Positions 1-6,561 of a stretch of DNA of 64,000 nucleotides are shown here, one piece after another. The DNA is taken from NCBI RefSeq assembly GCF_003254055.1, contig NZ_QKZT01000012.1, positions 91,736 through 155,735 on the forward strand. Direction: 5' to 3'. Every line of letters starts with the position of its first letter. The stretch's first letter is position 1. The notes beneath the pieces were generated by a model. That model searched no databases. It was not told the origin of the DNA and saw only the letters and a list, made by a program, of their open reading frames with translations. Position numbers and translations under genes: made by a program. The stretch is from Algoriphagus chordae. GTDB taxonomy: Bacteria; Bacteroidota; Bacteroidia; Cytophagales; Cyclobacteriaceae.

Positions 1-90
1 TTTAAAAGCGTTTGGACCTTTACCAAAGCCCTATTTGCAGAGAAGCCTATAGCTTTCAGTTCAAAAAAACTGGAAGAAGTAGAAAAATGA
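1..90 (+). CDS. C-terminal fragment of an unidentified protein
   Basis: The window opens inside a plus-strand reading frame that runs from base 1 to a TGA at 88-90. The last 29 residues are visible; they are rich in Phe, Lys and Glu and end in a charged LEEVEK tail. No motif is recognisable in so short a piece, so no function is given. The frame ends just before a likely tRNA promoter at 93-123, so the gene appears to end its transcription unit. Confidence 0.5.
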   Translation, partial: FKSVWTFTKALFAEKPIAFSSKKLEEVEK

Positions 91-92
91 GT

Positions 93-123
93 TTGTAGAA
101 AAAAGAATCTTTACTCATATTTG
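93..123 (+). promoter_or_regulatory. Bacteroidota-type promoter of the first tRNA-Leu
   Basis: TTG at 93-95 is followed by a 20-nt spacer and CATATTTG at 116-123. This differs by one base from the TAnnTTTG -7 element of the Bacteroidota primary sigma factor. It lies about 57 nt upstream of the tRNA. Assignment is by motif match only. Confidence 0.45.
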
Positions 124-179
124 CATCCCGTTACGCAAGTGACGGAGCCAAGTCAGGTGTAAGACCAGACTTACCGAAT

Positions 180-261
180 GCCCAGATGGCGGAATCGGTA
201 GACGCGTTGGTCTCAAACACCAATGCCGCAAGGCGTGCCGGTTCGACTCCGGCTCTGGGTA
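180..261 (+). tRNA. tRNA-Leu (anticodon CAA)
   Basis: The 82-nt gene folds as a class II tRNA. The 5' acceptor strand GCCCAGA pairs with TCTGGGT, and the discriminator base is A. A 3-bp D stem (GCG/CGC) and the anticodon stem TTGGT/ACCAA flank the loop CTCAAAC, giving anticodon CAA. There is a long variable arm and the T arm GCCGGTTCGACTCCGGC. CCA is not encoded. A terminator follows immediately. A second copy with an insertion lies at 723-826. Confidence 0.93.
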
Positions 262-264
262 CTA

Positions 265-294
265 AAGCTCCTTCGAAAGTTGGAGCTTTTTTTT
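265..294 (+). terminator. Rho-independent terminator after tRNA-Leu
   Basis: AAGCTCC, a short TTCGAAAGT loop region and GGAGCTT are followed by a run of T. Similar tRNA-tail plus terminator modules recur near 370-412, 826-862 and 940-980. Confidence 0.8.
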
Positions 295-296
295 TG

Positions 297-414
297 AAAA
301 AATTTACTCAATCCTGAATCAAAGGAGGAGAAGTTTATCCCGATGACGCACAGCGGATATCGGGAAATCCGGCTCGGGGTACAAAAGCTCGCTGAAAAGC
401 GGGCTTTTTCTTTT
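297..414 (+). repeat. Repeat block A: truncated tRNA-Leu tail plus terminator
   Basis: This about 118-bp block is closely matched by block B at 862-982. It contains an imperfect stem (TCCCGAT...ATCGGGA). It then carries a degraded copy of the last 15 or so bases of tRNA-Leu (TCCGGCTCGGGGTAC) and another terminator hairpin (GCTCGCT/AGCGGGC, then T-rich). It has no intact tRNA 5' half, so it is a fragment and not a gene. It looks like the product of tandem duplication or insertion at the tRNA 3' end. Confidence 0.7.
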
Positions 415-445
415 TATATTAGGCTTGGTTTTAGCGCATGTATAT

Positions 446-691
446 ATGAATCCTGCTTTTTTCGTCTACGCTATCAAAAGCATTAATCGCAACTACATCT
501 ATGTAGGCCTTACAGACAATCCTGAACGAAGACTGGAACAGCACAATAAAGGCTTCAACAAGACCACCAAACCTTATGCTCCTTTTTCCAGAATTTATCT
601 TGAAGAAGTTGGAACCAGAGAAAAGGCTAGAATGCGTGAAAAATATTTGAAAAGTGGGACGGGAAAAGAATTCCTTAGATCATTGATTTAG
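446..691 (+). CDS. GIY-YIG nuclease superfamily protein
   Basis: This 81-aa protein is nearly all GIY-YIG fold. The GIY-equivalent is VYA at residues 7-9 and the YIG-equivalent is YVG at 19-21. The conserved Arg lies in PERRLEQHN (27-34), and a Glu in the C-terminal AR-RE-YLKSGTGK segment (about 65) would be the metal ligand. A TTG-initiated extension to 425 is possible, but ATG at 446 fits the family start better. Single-domain proteins of this type are common and multi-copy in Bacteroidota, and their substrate is unknown. Here the gene sits alone between two repeat blocks carrying tRNA-Leu tails, which suggests an accessory or mobile gene. A repair role like that of UvrC or SLX1 cannot be excluded. 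Confidence 0.85.
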   Translation: MNPAFFVYAIKSINRNYIYVGLTDNPERRLEQHNKGFNKTTKPYAPFSRIYLEEVGTREKARMREKYLKSGTGKEFLRSLI

Positions 692-722
692 GAACTTCTC
701 CTAATATATAGGAAATTCAAAT

Positions 723-826
723 GCCCAGATGGCGGAATCGGTAGACCTGCCTTTGCCGGCAGGCAGGCGCGTTGGTCTCAAACACCAATGCCGCAAGGCG
801 TGCCGGTTCGACTCCGGCTCTGGGTA
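723..826 (+). tRNA. tRNA-Leu (CAA) copy with a hairpin insertion in the D-arm
   Basis: This copy is identical to the tRNA at 180-261 through the acceptor, D-stem, anticodon, variable and T arms. The exception is 22 extra bases after GTAGA of the D-loop (about 746-768). The insert is nearly self-complementary (CCTGCC...GGCAGG with an inner TGCCGGCA). If placed at 746-767, the D stem GCG/CGC stays intact and the insert extends the D-loop as a hairpin. Anticodon CAA and its stem are unchanged. It could be a pseudogene, or a tRNA whose D-loop extension is tolerated or removed; sequence alone does not decide. Confidence 0.8.
746..768 (+). repeat. 22-nt palindromic insert inside tRNA-Leu
   Basis: Comparison with the clean copy at 180-261 defines this as an exact 22-nt insertion. 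It has CCTGCC/GGCAGG arms and a palindromic TGCCGGCA core, typical of small dispersed palindromes. No target-site duplication longer than 1-2 bases can be seen. Confidence 0.8.
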
Positions 827-861
827 CGAAAAGCTTTTTCTGAAAAGAAGGAGCTTTTTTT

Positions 862-982
862 TATGTCAAAATTTACTCATTCCTGAATCAAAGGAGGAGA
901 AGTTTATTCCGATGATGCACAGCGGATATCGGGAACTCCGGCTCTGGGTACGAAAGCTCCTTCGAAAGTTGGAGCTTTTTTA
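862..982 (+). repeat. Repeat block B: tRNA-Leu tail plus terminator
   Basis: Near-copy of the block at 297-414. It ends in a better-preserved tRNA-Leu 3' tail (CTCCGGCTCTGGGTAC) and the terminator AAAGCTCC/GGAGCTTT with a T run. The shared internal segment contains AAAGGAGGAGAAGTTTAT. As with block A, no tRNA 5' half is present. Confidence 0.7.
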
Positions 983-1184
983 GATGGCAAGCTGGTGAAA
1001 ATTTACTGATTAGATTAAAATTGATTATCCATTTGTCTTTAACAGGTAAAGAAGCGAAGACTAAGAATTCTCAAAGAAGCTTCTTCCTAAAGTAAAAAAA
1101 CACGACAAGGAAACTAAGGCACCAAAGCTAAGATCGTGGAATCAAAACCTCCTAAAACTTTCAAATTGCATACAAATCAGTCTG
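983..1184. other. Intergenic stretch without recognised features
   Basis: About 200 bp of A-rich sequence between repeat block B and the hairpin at 1185. No frame with coding character and no promoter that can be supported was seen. Confidence 0.5.
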
Positions 1185-1227
1185 AAACCATGCAATCTGA
1201 AAGTTTGACTTTCATATTGCATGGTTT
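1185..1227. terminator. Long stem-loop downstream of the 1262-1720 gene
   Basis: A 19-bp stem with one mismatch (arms 1185-1203 and 1209-1227, beginning AAACCATGCAAT) closes a 5-base TTTGA loop. It lies 35 bp past the stop codon of the minus-strand gene, so it may act as a terminator or mRNA stabiliser. A partial third copy of one arm (ACTTTCAAATTGCAT) lies at about 1167-1181. Confidence 0.5.
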
Positions 1228-1261
1228 TATCAATTATAAGCAAGGAGACGAGTTGCATTAA

Positions 1262-1720
1262 TTAAGGATTATAAAACTCACTTTTCAAGCAAGGACAATA
1301 TTCCCCCAATTCACATCCTTCTGGATTCCCAGTACAAAAGTCAAAGCAATAATATCCATGTTTGAAAATCATGACAGGTCCTACCAAAATCCCCATAAGT
1401 AATTCATACCGGCGTAGCTGAGGAAGATCATCTGGGAATGCCACTTCCAAATTCCACGATTTCATCATTGCAACAAAAGCCGTTGTCACCTGAGCCAATT
1501 GAGCTTCAGAAAGTTGATCTTTTGGAGGAAAACTTTCCCGCTTTAGGCCACAATAGCCTTCAAATCCAAAGCGTTTCTCCTGACTGACAAACTTTTCAGA
1601 TTCTTTGAGTGCCTCTTCCAAATCTTCTTCTTGAGAATTCTTAGGGGACTTCGAAAAATAATCCTCTGGGCGATGTGCCGCCATGATATCTTCCACCAAA
1701 TAATCAATGTATGCCTGCAT
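1262..1720 (-). CDS. Conserved hypothetical protein with Cys-rich C terminus
   Basis: This 152-aa protein has no signal peptide or membrane segment. The N-terminal half (about 1-60) is acidic and probably helical. The C-terminal part holds a cysteine cluster, YYCFDFCTGNPEGCELGEYCPCLK, at about 123-146; its five cysteines suggest metal binding or disulfides. The family is not recognised. It stands alone, with a strong stem-loop beyond its 3' end and the decayed YefM-YoeB locus divergently upstream. A role in metal or redox chemistry would be a guess from the cysteines only. Confidence 0.6.
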   Translation of the reverse strand: MQAYIDYLVEDIMAAHRPEDYFSKSPKNSQEEDLEEALKESEKFVSQEKRFGFEGYCGLKRESFPPKDQLSEAQLAQVTTAFVAMMKSWNLEVAFPDDLPQLRRYELLMGILVGPVMIFKHGYYCFDFCTGNPEGCELGEYCPCLKSEFYNP

Positions 1721-1860
1721 ATCAAGTTCAATTTAAGTGTTTAAAAACCATTTGACACCTGAAAATAATCAAACACTCTCACAAATTCTAAGTCCGAAAA
1801 CGCAAACAACTTGTACAACATACTGTACAACTTATTGCATTTACAAAAAGCTTGAAAACC

Positions 1861-2104
1861 ATGGAAATCACTACCTACTCTAAGTTTCGCGAGAACATGA
1901 AGTCATATTTAGTCGATGTGGTCAATGATCAAAGAGCACTACTACGTCGGTGAGGACGTGGTAGTCCTATCCAAATCTGACTTTGAAAGTATGTAGGAAA
2001 CCTACTACTTAATGAGCAGCCCTAAAAATGCTGAACGATTGTTGCACGCAATTGACGAGGCGAATAAGGGATTAGGTGTTAAAAGGGATCTGATTGAACT
2101 CTAG
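1861..2104 (+). pseudogene. Decayed YefM/Phd-family antitoxin
   Basis: ATG at 1861 opens a YefM-like N terminus (MEITTYSKFRENMKSYL) that hits a TGA at about 1951 after a frameshift. The other frame continues with GEDVVVLSKSDFESM, then an in-frame TAG where the family has Gln, then ETYYLMSSPKNAERLL to a stop at 2102-2104. The family normally encodes about 85 residues that bind and neutralise the YoeB RNase and repress their own promoter. With a frameshift, apparent loss of some bases and a nonsense codon, no functional antitoxin can be made. Confidence 0.85.
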
Positions 2105-2115
2105 GTCATTTCGCC

Positions 2116-2366
2116 ATGAATACTATTTTTTTATCGAAAGGATGGGAAGACTATCAATATTGGATTGACGCATTAAGCTTTTCAGGAAAATCAACAAACT
2201 AATAAAAGAATGTCAGCGTACTCCATTCGAGGGCATTGGCAAGCCAGAGCCTCTTAAAAACGAATTATCAGGCTGGTGTTCTAGAAGAATTGACCGAGAA
2301 CATAGGCTTGTTTATCGAGTTAAAAATGGGACGTTAGAGATCGCTCAGTGCAGACATCATTATTAG
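2116..2366 (+). pseudogene. Decayed YoeB-family toxin
   Basis: ATG at 2116 begins with WEDYQYW like YoeB (ribosome-dependent mRNA endonuclease) but runs out of frame to a TAA. The shifted frame gives KINKLIKECQRTPFEGIGKPEPLKNELSG, then SRRIDREHRLVYRV and the typical C-terminal CRHHY. The usual SGWWSRRI has become SGWCSRRI. Spacing from the antitoxin remnant is that of a normal yefM-yoeB operon. Both halves are inactivated, so the module appears to have been lost by decay. Confidence 0.85.
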
Positions 2367-2472
2367 GCCACTGCTTATTCCGACTATTAATATTTCTGAA
2401 TAATCACTGTAGATATCAAAAATGCGTTCACAAAAATCAATCCTCGAACCTGCATTTCAGACAGTTATTCTA

Positions 2473-2805
2473 TTACTTCATTTTCTTGTTAACCTCTTCC
2501 TTCAGTGGATGTAAATGCCTGGTAATAATAGACCAAATAATAGCATCATCTACGTTGTCATACGAATGGATTATTCTATTTCTTAAACTGATTATTTGAG
2601 AAGCTTTTTCGAGACTGTTTCCTGTTGATTCTTTCAGGAATTTATTAACGGCTTCTCCAATAATGCCTAAATGTCTCTCAACCGCTCCTTTTGTCTTTAA
2701 ATCCTTTTGGTATTCACCAAAGGTCTTTATGTCAATTGTAAAATCTCCAATTAGCTCAATTGAGTTGGATATGTCAGACAAAAACTTTTTCTCCTTCTCC
2801 GTCAT
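2473..2805 (-). CDS. hepT: HepT-like toxin (DUF86)
   Basis: This 110-aa all-helical protein carries the HEPN RNase motif R-x4-H-x-Y as RNRIIHSY (Arg75, His80, Tyr82). In characterised MntA-HepT systems, HepT is an RNase toxin and the MntA nucleotidyltransferase inactivates it by adding AMP to the Tyr of this motif. The gene overlaps the upstream mntA by 32 bp, the usual arrangement, so the two are translated together. All key residues are present and the length is normal. It lies beside a decayed YefM-YoeB pair. Confidence 0.88.
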   Translation of the reverse strand: MTEKEKKFLSDISNSIELIGDFTIDIKTFGEYQKDLKTKGAVERHLGIIGEAVNKFLKESTGNSLEKASQIISLRNRIIHSYDNVDDAIIWSIITRHLHPLKEEVNKKMK

Positions 2806-3109
2806 AAATCAACTTTTTGGTCCGATTAATATTCGACTTAAGATAAGGATTACGAATTGAGTCATCAGTCAATAAGTCAACCTTTCTATTGAAAAGAACT
2901 TCCAAGCTATCCCAGAGTGAAAGTAAAGCCTCGCCTCTATCTGCAGGATCGTCTATACCAATCTTAACGACCAAGTCAATATCACTGGAATTCGGATCAA
3001 AGTGATCAGTAATAGATGAGCCAAATGCATAGATTTTTTCAACCTTATGTGACTGACATAAGCTAATAAAATCAGTGTACTTATCTTTTATCAAGCTACT
3101 TAGATCCAT
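2774..3109 (-). CDS. mntA: MntA-like nucleotidyltransferase antitoxin
   Basis: This 111-aa minimal nucleotidyltransferase has GS at residues 30-31 and DID at 43-45 of the ATG-started protein, the Mg-ATP site. The GS-to-DxD spacer is 11 residues, where the textbook motif has 10. The expected role is to AMPylate and silence HepT, encoded by the overlapping downstream gene. A TTG two codons upstream could extend it, but ATG at 3109 is preferred. A perfect TAnnTTTG box sits 3 nt before that ATG, suggesting a leaderless or nearly leaderless mRNA. Confidence 0.85.
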   Translation of the reverse strand: MDLSSLIKDKYTDFISLCQSHKVEKIYAFGSSITDHFDPNSSDIDLVVKIGIDDPADRGEALLSLWDSLEVLFNRKVDLLTDDSIRNPYLKSNINRTKKLIYDGEGEKVFV

Positions 3110-3112
3110 TAC

Positions 3113-3120
3113 CAAATATA
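3113..3120 (-). promoter_or_regulatory. TAnnTTTG -7 element abutting mntA
   Basis: Read on the minus strand this is TATATTTG, an exact match to the Bacteroidota -7 element, ending 3 nt before the mntA ATG. Transcription would start at or next to the start codon. No convincing TTG was found at the expected -33 distance. Confidence 0.4.
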
Positions 3121-3162
3121 CTCAATTTCAAATGCTAACATAAAAACACATATCTCCCCCTA

Positions 3163-5691
3163 TCAAGTCCCCCTCAAGATCTCCATTGGAGGCTGATTGA
3201 TGATCTTACGACCATTGAGCCATCCCAGCACTATCGTCAGCGCCGTGATCACCAAATAAAGCATCAAAGCCTCTGCCCATGCTCCACGGAACGGTAGGTT
3301 AAACACAAACTCACTCAGTAGCCAAGTCGCTCCGAAAGACAAGATAATCCCTGACAGCGACGCTAAACTCCCCAAGAAGAAGTATTCCAAAGTATTGATC
3401 TTGCTGACAATTGCTGAGCTCGCACCAAGTGTACGAAGCAAGATACTCTCTCGCATCCGCTGATACTTGCTGATGATAAGCGAACTGATCAGCACCAGTA
3501 TCCCTGTAGCTATACTGAAAAATGCCATAAACTGGATCACAAAGCTGATTTTCCCCAGAATCTCTTCCAGCGTTGCCACGATAGTGCCCAGGTTGATAAT
3601 GGAAATATTCGGAAACTCACGAACAATCTCAGCTTGCACATCTGCAGCCTGTCGGTCATTGGTGGTTTTGGTAACCAGCACATGGAACTTAGGAGCTTGA
3701 TCCAAAACACCTTCTGGAAAAAGCACCAAGAAATTGGTGGAAACCTGATTGAATTTCACATCCCGGAAACTTCCGATATATGCTGTAATAGGCCTGCCTT
3801 GCACATTGAACTCAATCTCATCTCCGATTTTGAGGCCATTGCCTGTACCAAAGCCTTTTTCGAAGGAAACGAAAACACTATCTCCTCTAGCCCCCATAGG
3901 GATCAATTCTCCCTCAGTAAGTGTCTCCGAAGAAATAAGTGTATCCCGATAAGTCACACGAAACTCGCGATTATATAGCCTGCGAGAGAAGTTCTCCTCG
4001 TCTGACAAGTCCTCATTCTCCTTCTTATCTATGCCATTGATTTCATTGAGCTGCATAGTCACAATAGGAACTTCTTGCATGACAGGCAGATCTCTGGATT
4101 CGATTTTAGCTTTGACATCAGCCAACTGAGCCGTTTGAATATCAAACATCAGCATATTCGGCTGATCTTCTTTATCCGCAAATTTGGCTTCTTCCAGCAA
4201 TTGATTTTGCAAGAAAAAGAGTGTGGAAATCATAGCCGTACCCAAACCGATAGTCGCTATCAAGGACACCGTCTGGTTATTTGGCCTATACAAATTAGCC
4301 AAGGATTGTCTTAAGGTGTAGGTAAAGGATATCGGAAGAAACTTTCTAACAGTCCAGATGATCGCTTGCGCCACTGCCCAAAGAATCCCAAAGGCAAAAA
4401 CCACAAATCCTGTAAAGCCAAAGGCAAAATCAGCACGTCCTAATAAATAGTAACTAAAGCCCCAGATAAATGCGAGTATCCCCAAGATCACCAACCAACG
4501 CAAAGGATCTTTCAACAAGGTGGAATCTCCCGTCTCTGGTCTTAGCGTTGCCATAGGAGACACATTTCTCACTTTCAATAAAGGCAAAAGTGCAAACAAG
4601 ATCGAAACGAAAATCCCGGTAACCACTCCAAAACCTACCGAAAGCCATGAGATCCCGAAGGAAACTTCCACCGGAAGAAAATCTGCAAATACTGCAGGCA
4701 ACACAAACTGAAGCAAAGTTCCCAAAAAGGATCCAAGAACAGCCCCAACCAATCCCATGATCATAATTTCAAAAAGATAAATCAGCAAGACATCTCTGGA
4801 TGAAACGCCAAGGCATCGCAATACTGCCACTGAAGACAATTTCTCTTTTACAAAGACATTCACCGCGCTGGCTACTCCCACACAACCAAGTAATAGGGCT
4901 ATGAAAGCAACCAAACTCAGGAAGTTTGACATGTTGGCAAAAGAACGTCCAGTGGACCGCTTTCTGTCCTCCACGGTGTCTGCATCGACGCGATCCTCTT
5001 CCCATTGCTCATCGTATGGCTTGATCAGCTCATCCACATCCGTACCCTCAGCAAACTGAAAATACCGGCTGTAATTTACTCGGCTACCGTATTGCACCAA
5101 GCCTGTTTCCTCCAAGTAATCCATCGGAATATAAACAGCCGGTGCAACTGATGCAGTTATCCCTGTCTGTCCAGGCACACTTTGTAATTCCCCAACTACA
5201 GTAAAAAGCACCTCTCCTACTTTGATCTGATCACCCACCTCAGCGTTAAACTGAGCCATTAATGTCTTTTCTACCAAAGCTTTTTTTCCACCAGAGCGAA
5301 AATCATCATCCCCTGAAACCGGGATTGTTTCGAAAAAACCATAGAATGGAAATGCACCTTCCAGAGCACGAACTTGAGTCAACCGACTTGCTCCAGTCTC
5401 AGGGAATGCTACCATACTCGCAAAATTGACTTCGGAAGCCATTTGCGTAGCGGCACTATCAATCGCCTGCTCACCTATTTCTTTACTGTTTTCCAGAACC
5501 AAATCAGCACCTAAGAGTTCCTTGGCCTGATTATCAATATCTGCGGTGAGGTTTTCTCCAAAGGAACTGATCGCCACCAAAGCAGCAATGCCCACCACGA
5601 TCGATGAAACAAAGAGTAAAAGTCTCGAGATGTTCTTTCTGAAATCCCGAAAAGCCATCTTAATAATCCATCCGAAATCAGGCATTTTCAC
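3163..5691 (-). CDS. ybbP: YbbP-like FtsX/MacB-family ABC permease
   Basis: This 842-aa inner-membrane protein has an N-terminal TM segment (about 20-45). A large periplasmic MacB_PCD-like domain (about 45-240) follows, then a first FtsX block at about 250-400 with three TMs around a charged VKEKLSSVAVLRCLGVSS loop. Further TMs lie near 400-460. A second periplasmic domain is followed by a second FtsX block (about 720-840) with the matching loop ESILLRTLGASS. Duplicated FtsX blocks are the hallmark of YbbP/LolE-like permeases. The ATPase gene upstream overlaps it by 14 bp. The pair lies next to a TesA-like gene, as in E. coli. Export of a lipid or hydrophobic compound is plausible but unproven. 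Confidence 0.88.
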   Translation of the reverse strand: MKMPDFGWIIKMAFRDFRKNISRLLLFVSSIVVGIAALVAISSFGENLTADIDNQAKELLGADLVLENSKEIGEQAIDSAATQMASEVNFASMVAFPETGASRLTQVRALEGAFPFYGFFETIPVSGDDDFRSGGKKALVEKTLMAQFNAEVGDQIKVGEVLFTVVGELQSVPGQTGITASVAPAVYIPMDYLEETGLVQYGSRVNYSRYFQFAEGTDVDELIKPYDEQWEEDRVDADTVEDRKRSTGRSFANMSNFLSLVAFIALLLGCVGVASAVNVFVKEKLSSVAVLRCLGVSSRDVLLIYLFEIMIMGLVGAVLGSFLGTLLQFVLPAVFADFLPVEVSFGISWLSVGFGVVTGIFVSILFALLPLLKVRNVSPMATLRPETGDSTLLKDPLRWLVILGILAFIWGFSYYLLGRADFAFGFTGFVVFAFGILWAVAQAIIWTVRKFLPISFTYTLRQSLANLYRPNNQTVSLIATIGLGTAMISTLFFLQNQLLEEAKFADKEDQPNMLMFDIQTAQLADVKAKIESRDLPVMQEVPIVTMQLNEINGIDKKENEDLSDEENFSRRLYNREFRVTYRDTLISSETLTEGELIPMGARGDSVFVSFEKGFGTGNGLKIGDEIEFNVQGRPITAYIGSFRDVKFNQVSTNFLVLFPEGVLDQAPKFHVLVTKTTNDRQAADVQAEIVREFPNISIINLGTIVATLEEILGKISFVIQFMAFFSIATGILVLISSLIISKYQRMRESILLRTLGASSAIVSKINTLEYFFLGSLASLSGIILSFGATWLLSEFVFNLPFRGAWAEALMLYLVITALTIVLGWLNGRKIINQPPMEILRGT

Positions 5692-6355
5692 CCTCCTGTA
5701 TTTTTCCGCCCTTAATATGAATGATGCGCTGGGTTTTGGCTGCTAACTCCAAATCGTGCGTAACCAAAACCAGTGTAGTTCCCTCTTCCTTATTCAAGTC
5801 AAAAATCAATTTCTCAATCATTTCACCTGTTTCTGTATCCAGATTTCCAGTTGGTTCATCAGCGAAAAGAATTTTGGGCTCATTGGCAAAAGCTCTTGCG
5901 ATAGAAACACGCTGCTGTTCTCCGCCAGAAAGCTGTGTAGGGTAATGCGTTCCACGATCACCCAAACCTACCTTATTGAGCAATTCCTGCGCTTTTTGAC
6001 GCGCGTCTTTTCTCTTCTTCAGCTCCAGAGGAACCATCACATTCTCCAATGCTGTCAAAGTAGGCAGGAGTTGAAAATTCTGAAAAATAAAGCCTACACT
6101 TTGGTTTCTAACTGCTGCACGTTGATCCTCAGAAAGCTTCTCCAGGGAATTTCCATCCAGAATGACACTTCCTGTGGAGCCAGAATCTAGCCCCGCACAA
6201 AGCCCGAGTAAAGTGGTCTTTCCACTACCCGATGGGCCTACTATGGAGATGATCTCGCCTGCTTTGATGTCAAATGTAACCTCGTCTAGGACAGTCAGTT
6301 TTCTGCTGCCACTTTTATAAACCTTGCTCAGGTTGGATACCGATAAAATATTCAT
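5678..6355 (-). CDS. ybbA: YbbA-like ABC transporter ATPase
   Basis: This 225-aa ATPase of the MacB/LolD class has Walker A GPSGSGKT at 40-47, signature LSGGEQQR at 142-149, Walker B ILFADEP at 162-168 and the H-loop in LVTHD. An upstream extension in frame is possible, but ATG at 6355 (MNILSVSNLSKVY) gives the standard family start. It energises the YbbP permease encoded immediately downstream with a 14-bp overlap. Length and motifs are complete. Confidence 0.92.
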   Translation of the reverse strand: MNILSVSNLSKVYKSGSRKLTVLDEVTFDIKAGEIISIVGPSGSGKTTLLGLCAGLDSGSTGSVILDGNSLEKLSEDQRAAVRNQSVGFIFQNFQLLPTLTALENVMVPLELKKRKDARQKAQELLNKVGLGDRGTHYPTQLSGGEQQRVSIARAFANEPKILFADEPTGNLDTETGEMIEKLIFDLNKEEGTTLVLVTHDLELAAKTQRIIHIKGGKIQEGENA

Positions 6356-6561
6356 GTGTTGTACTTGGGTGGGAAAAGGGTTTAGTAACTGCTTAACGGC
6401 AAACCCTCGCGATTGTTGGTGGAAGATAGTAATCCCTCCACAAACCAGCAAACCGCATAGATAAAGACGGAATAATACAGCCATTTTCACAACCTTTACT
6501 GAACCTTTTGCCCAAAAATCCATTTGGGTATATAGTTTTACATTTCACAATTCCGATTTCT

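Noticed and set aside
729..983. Reading frame overlapping tRNA-Leu copy 2 and repeat block B
   Set aside because: It overlaps a stable RNA and two terminators and contains no protein motif; most likely spurious.
2348..2599. Plus-strand frame overlapping YoeB remnant and hepT 3' end
   Set aside because: It is antisense to hepT and lacks family features.
6508..6561. Upstream in-frame start for the TesA-like protein
   Set aside because: Starting at 6562 puts a clean lipoprotein signal at the N terminus; the longer start would bury it.
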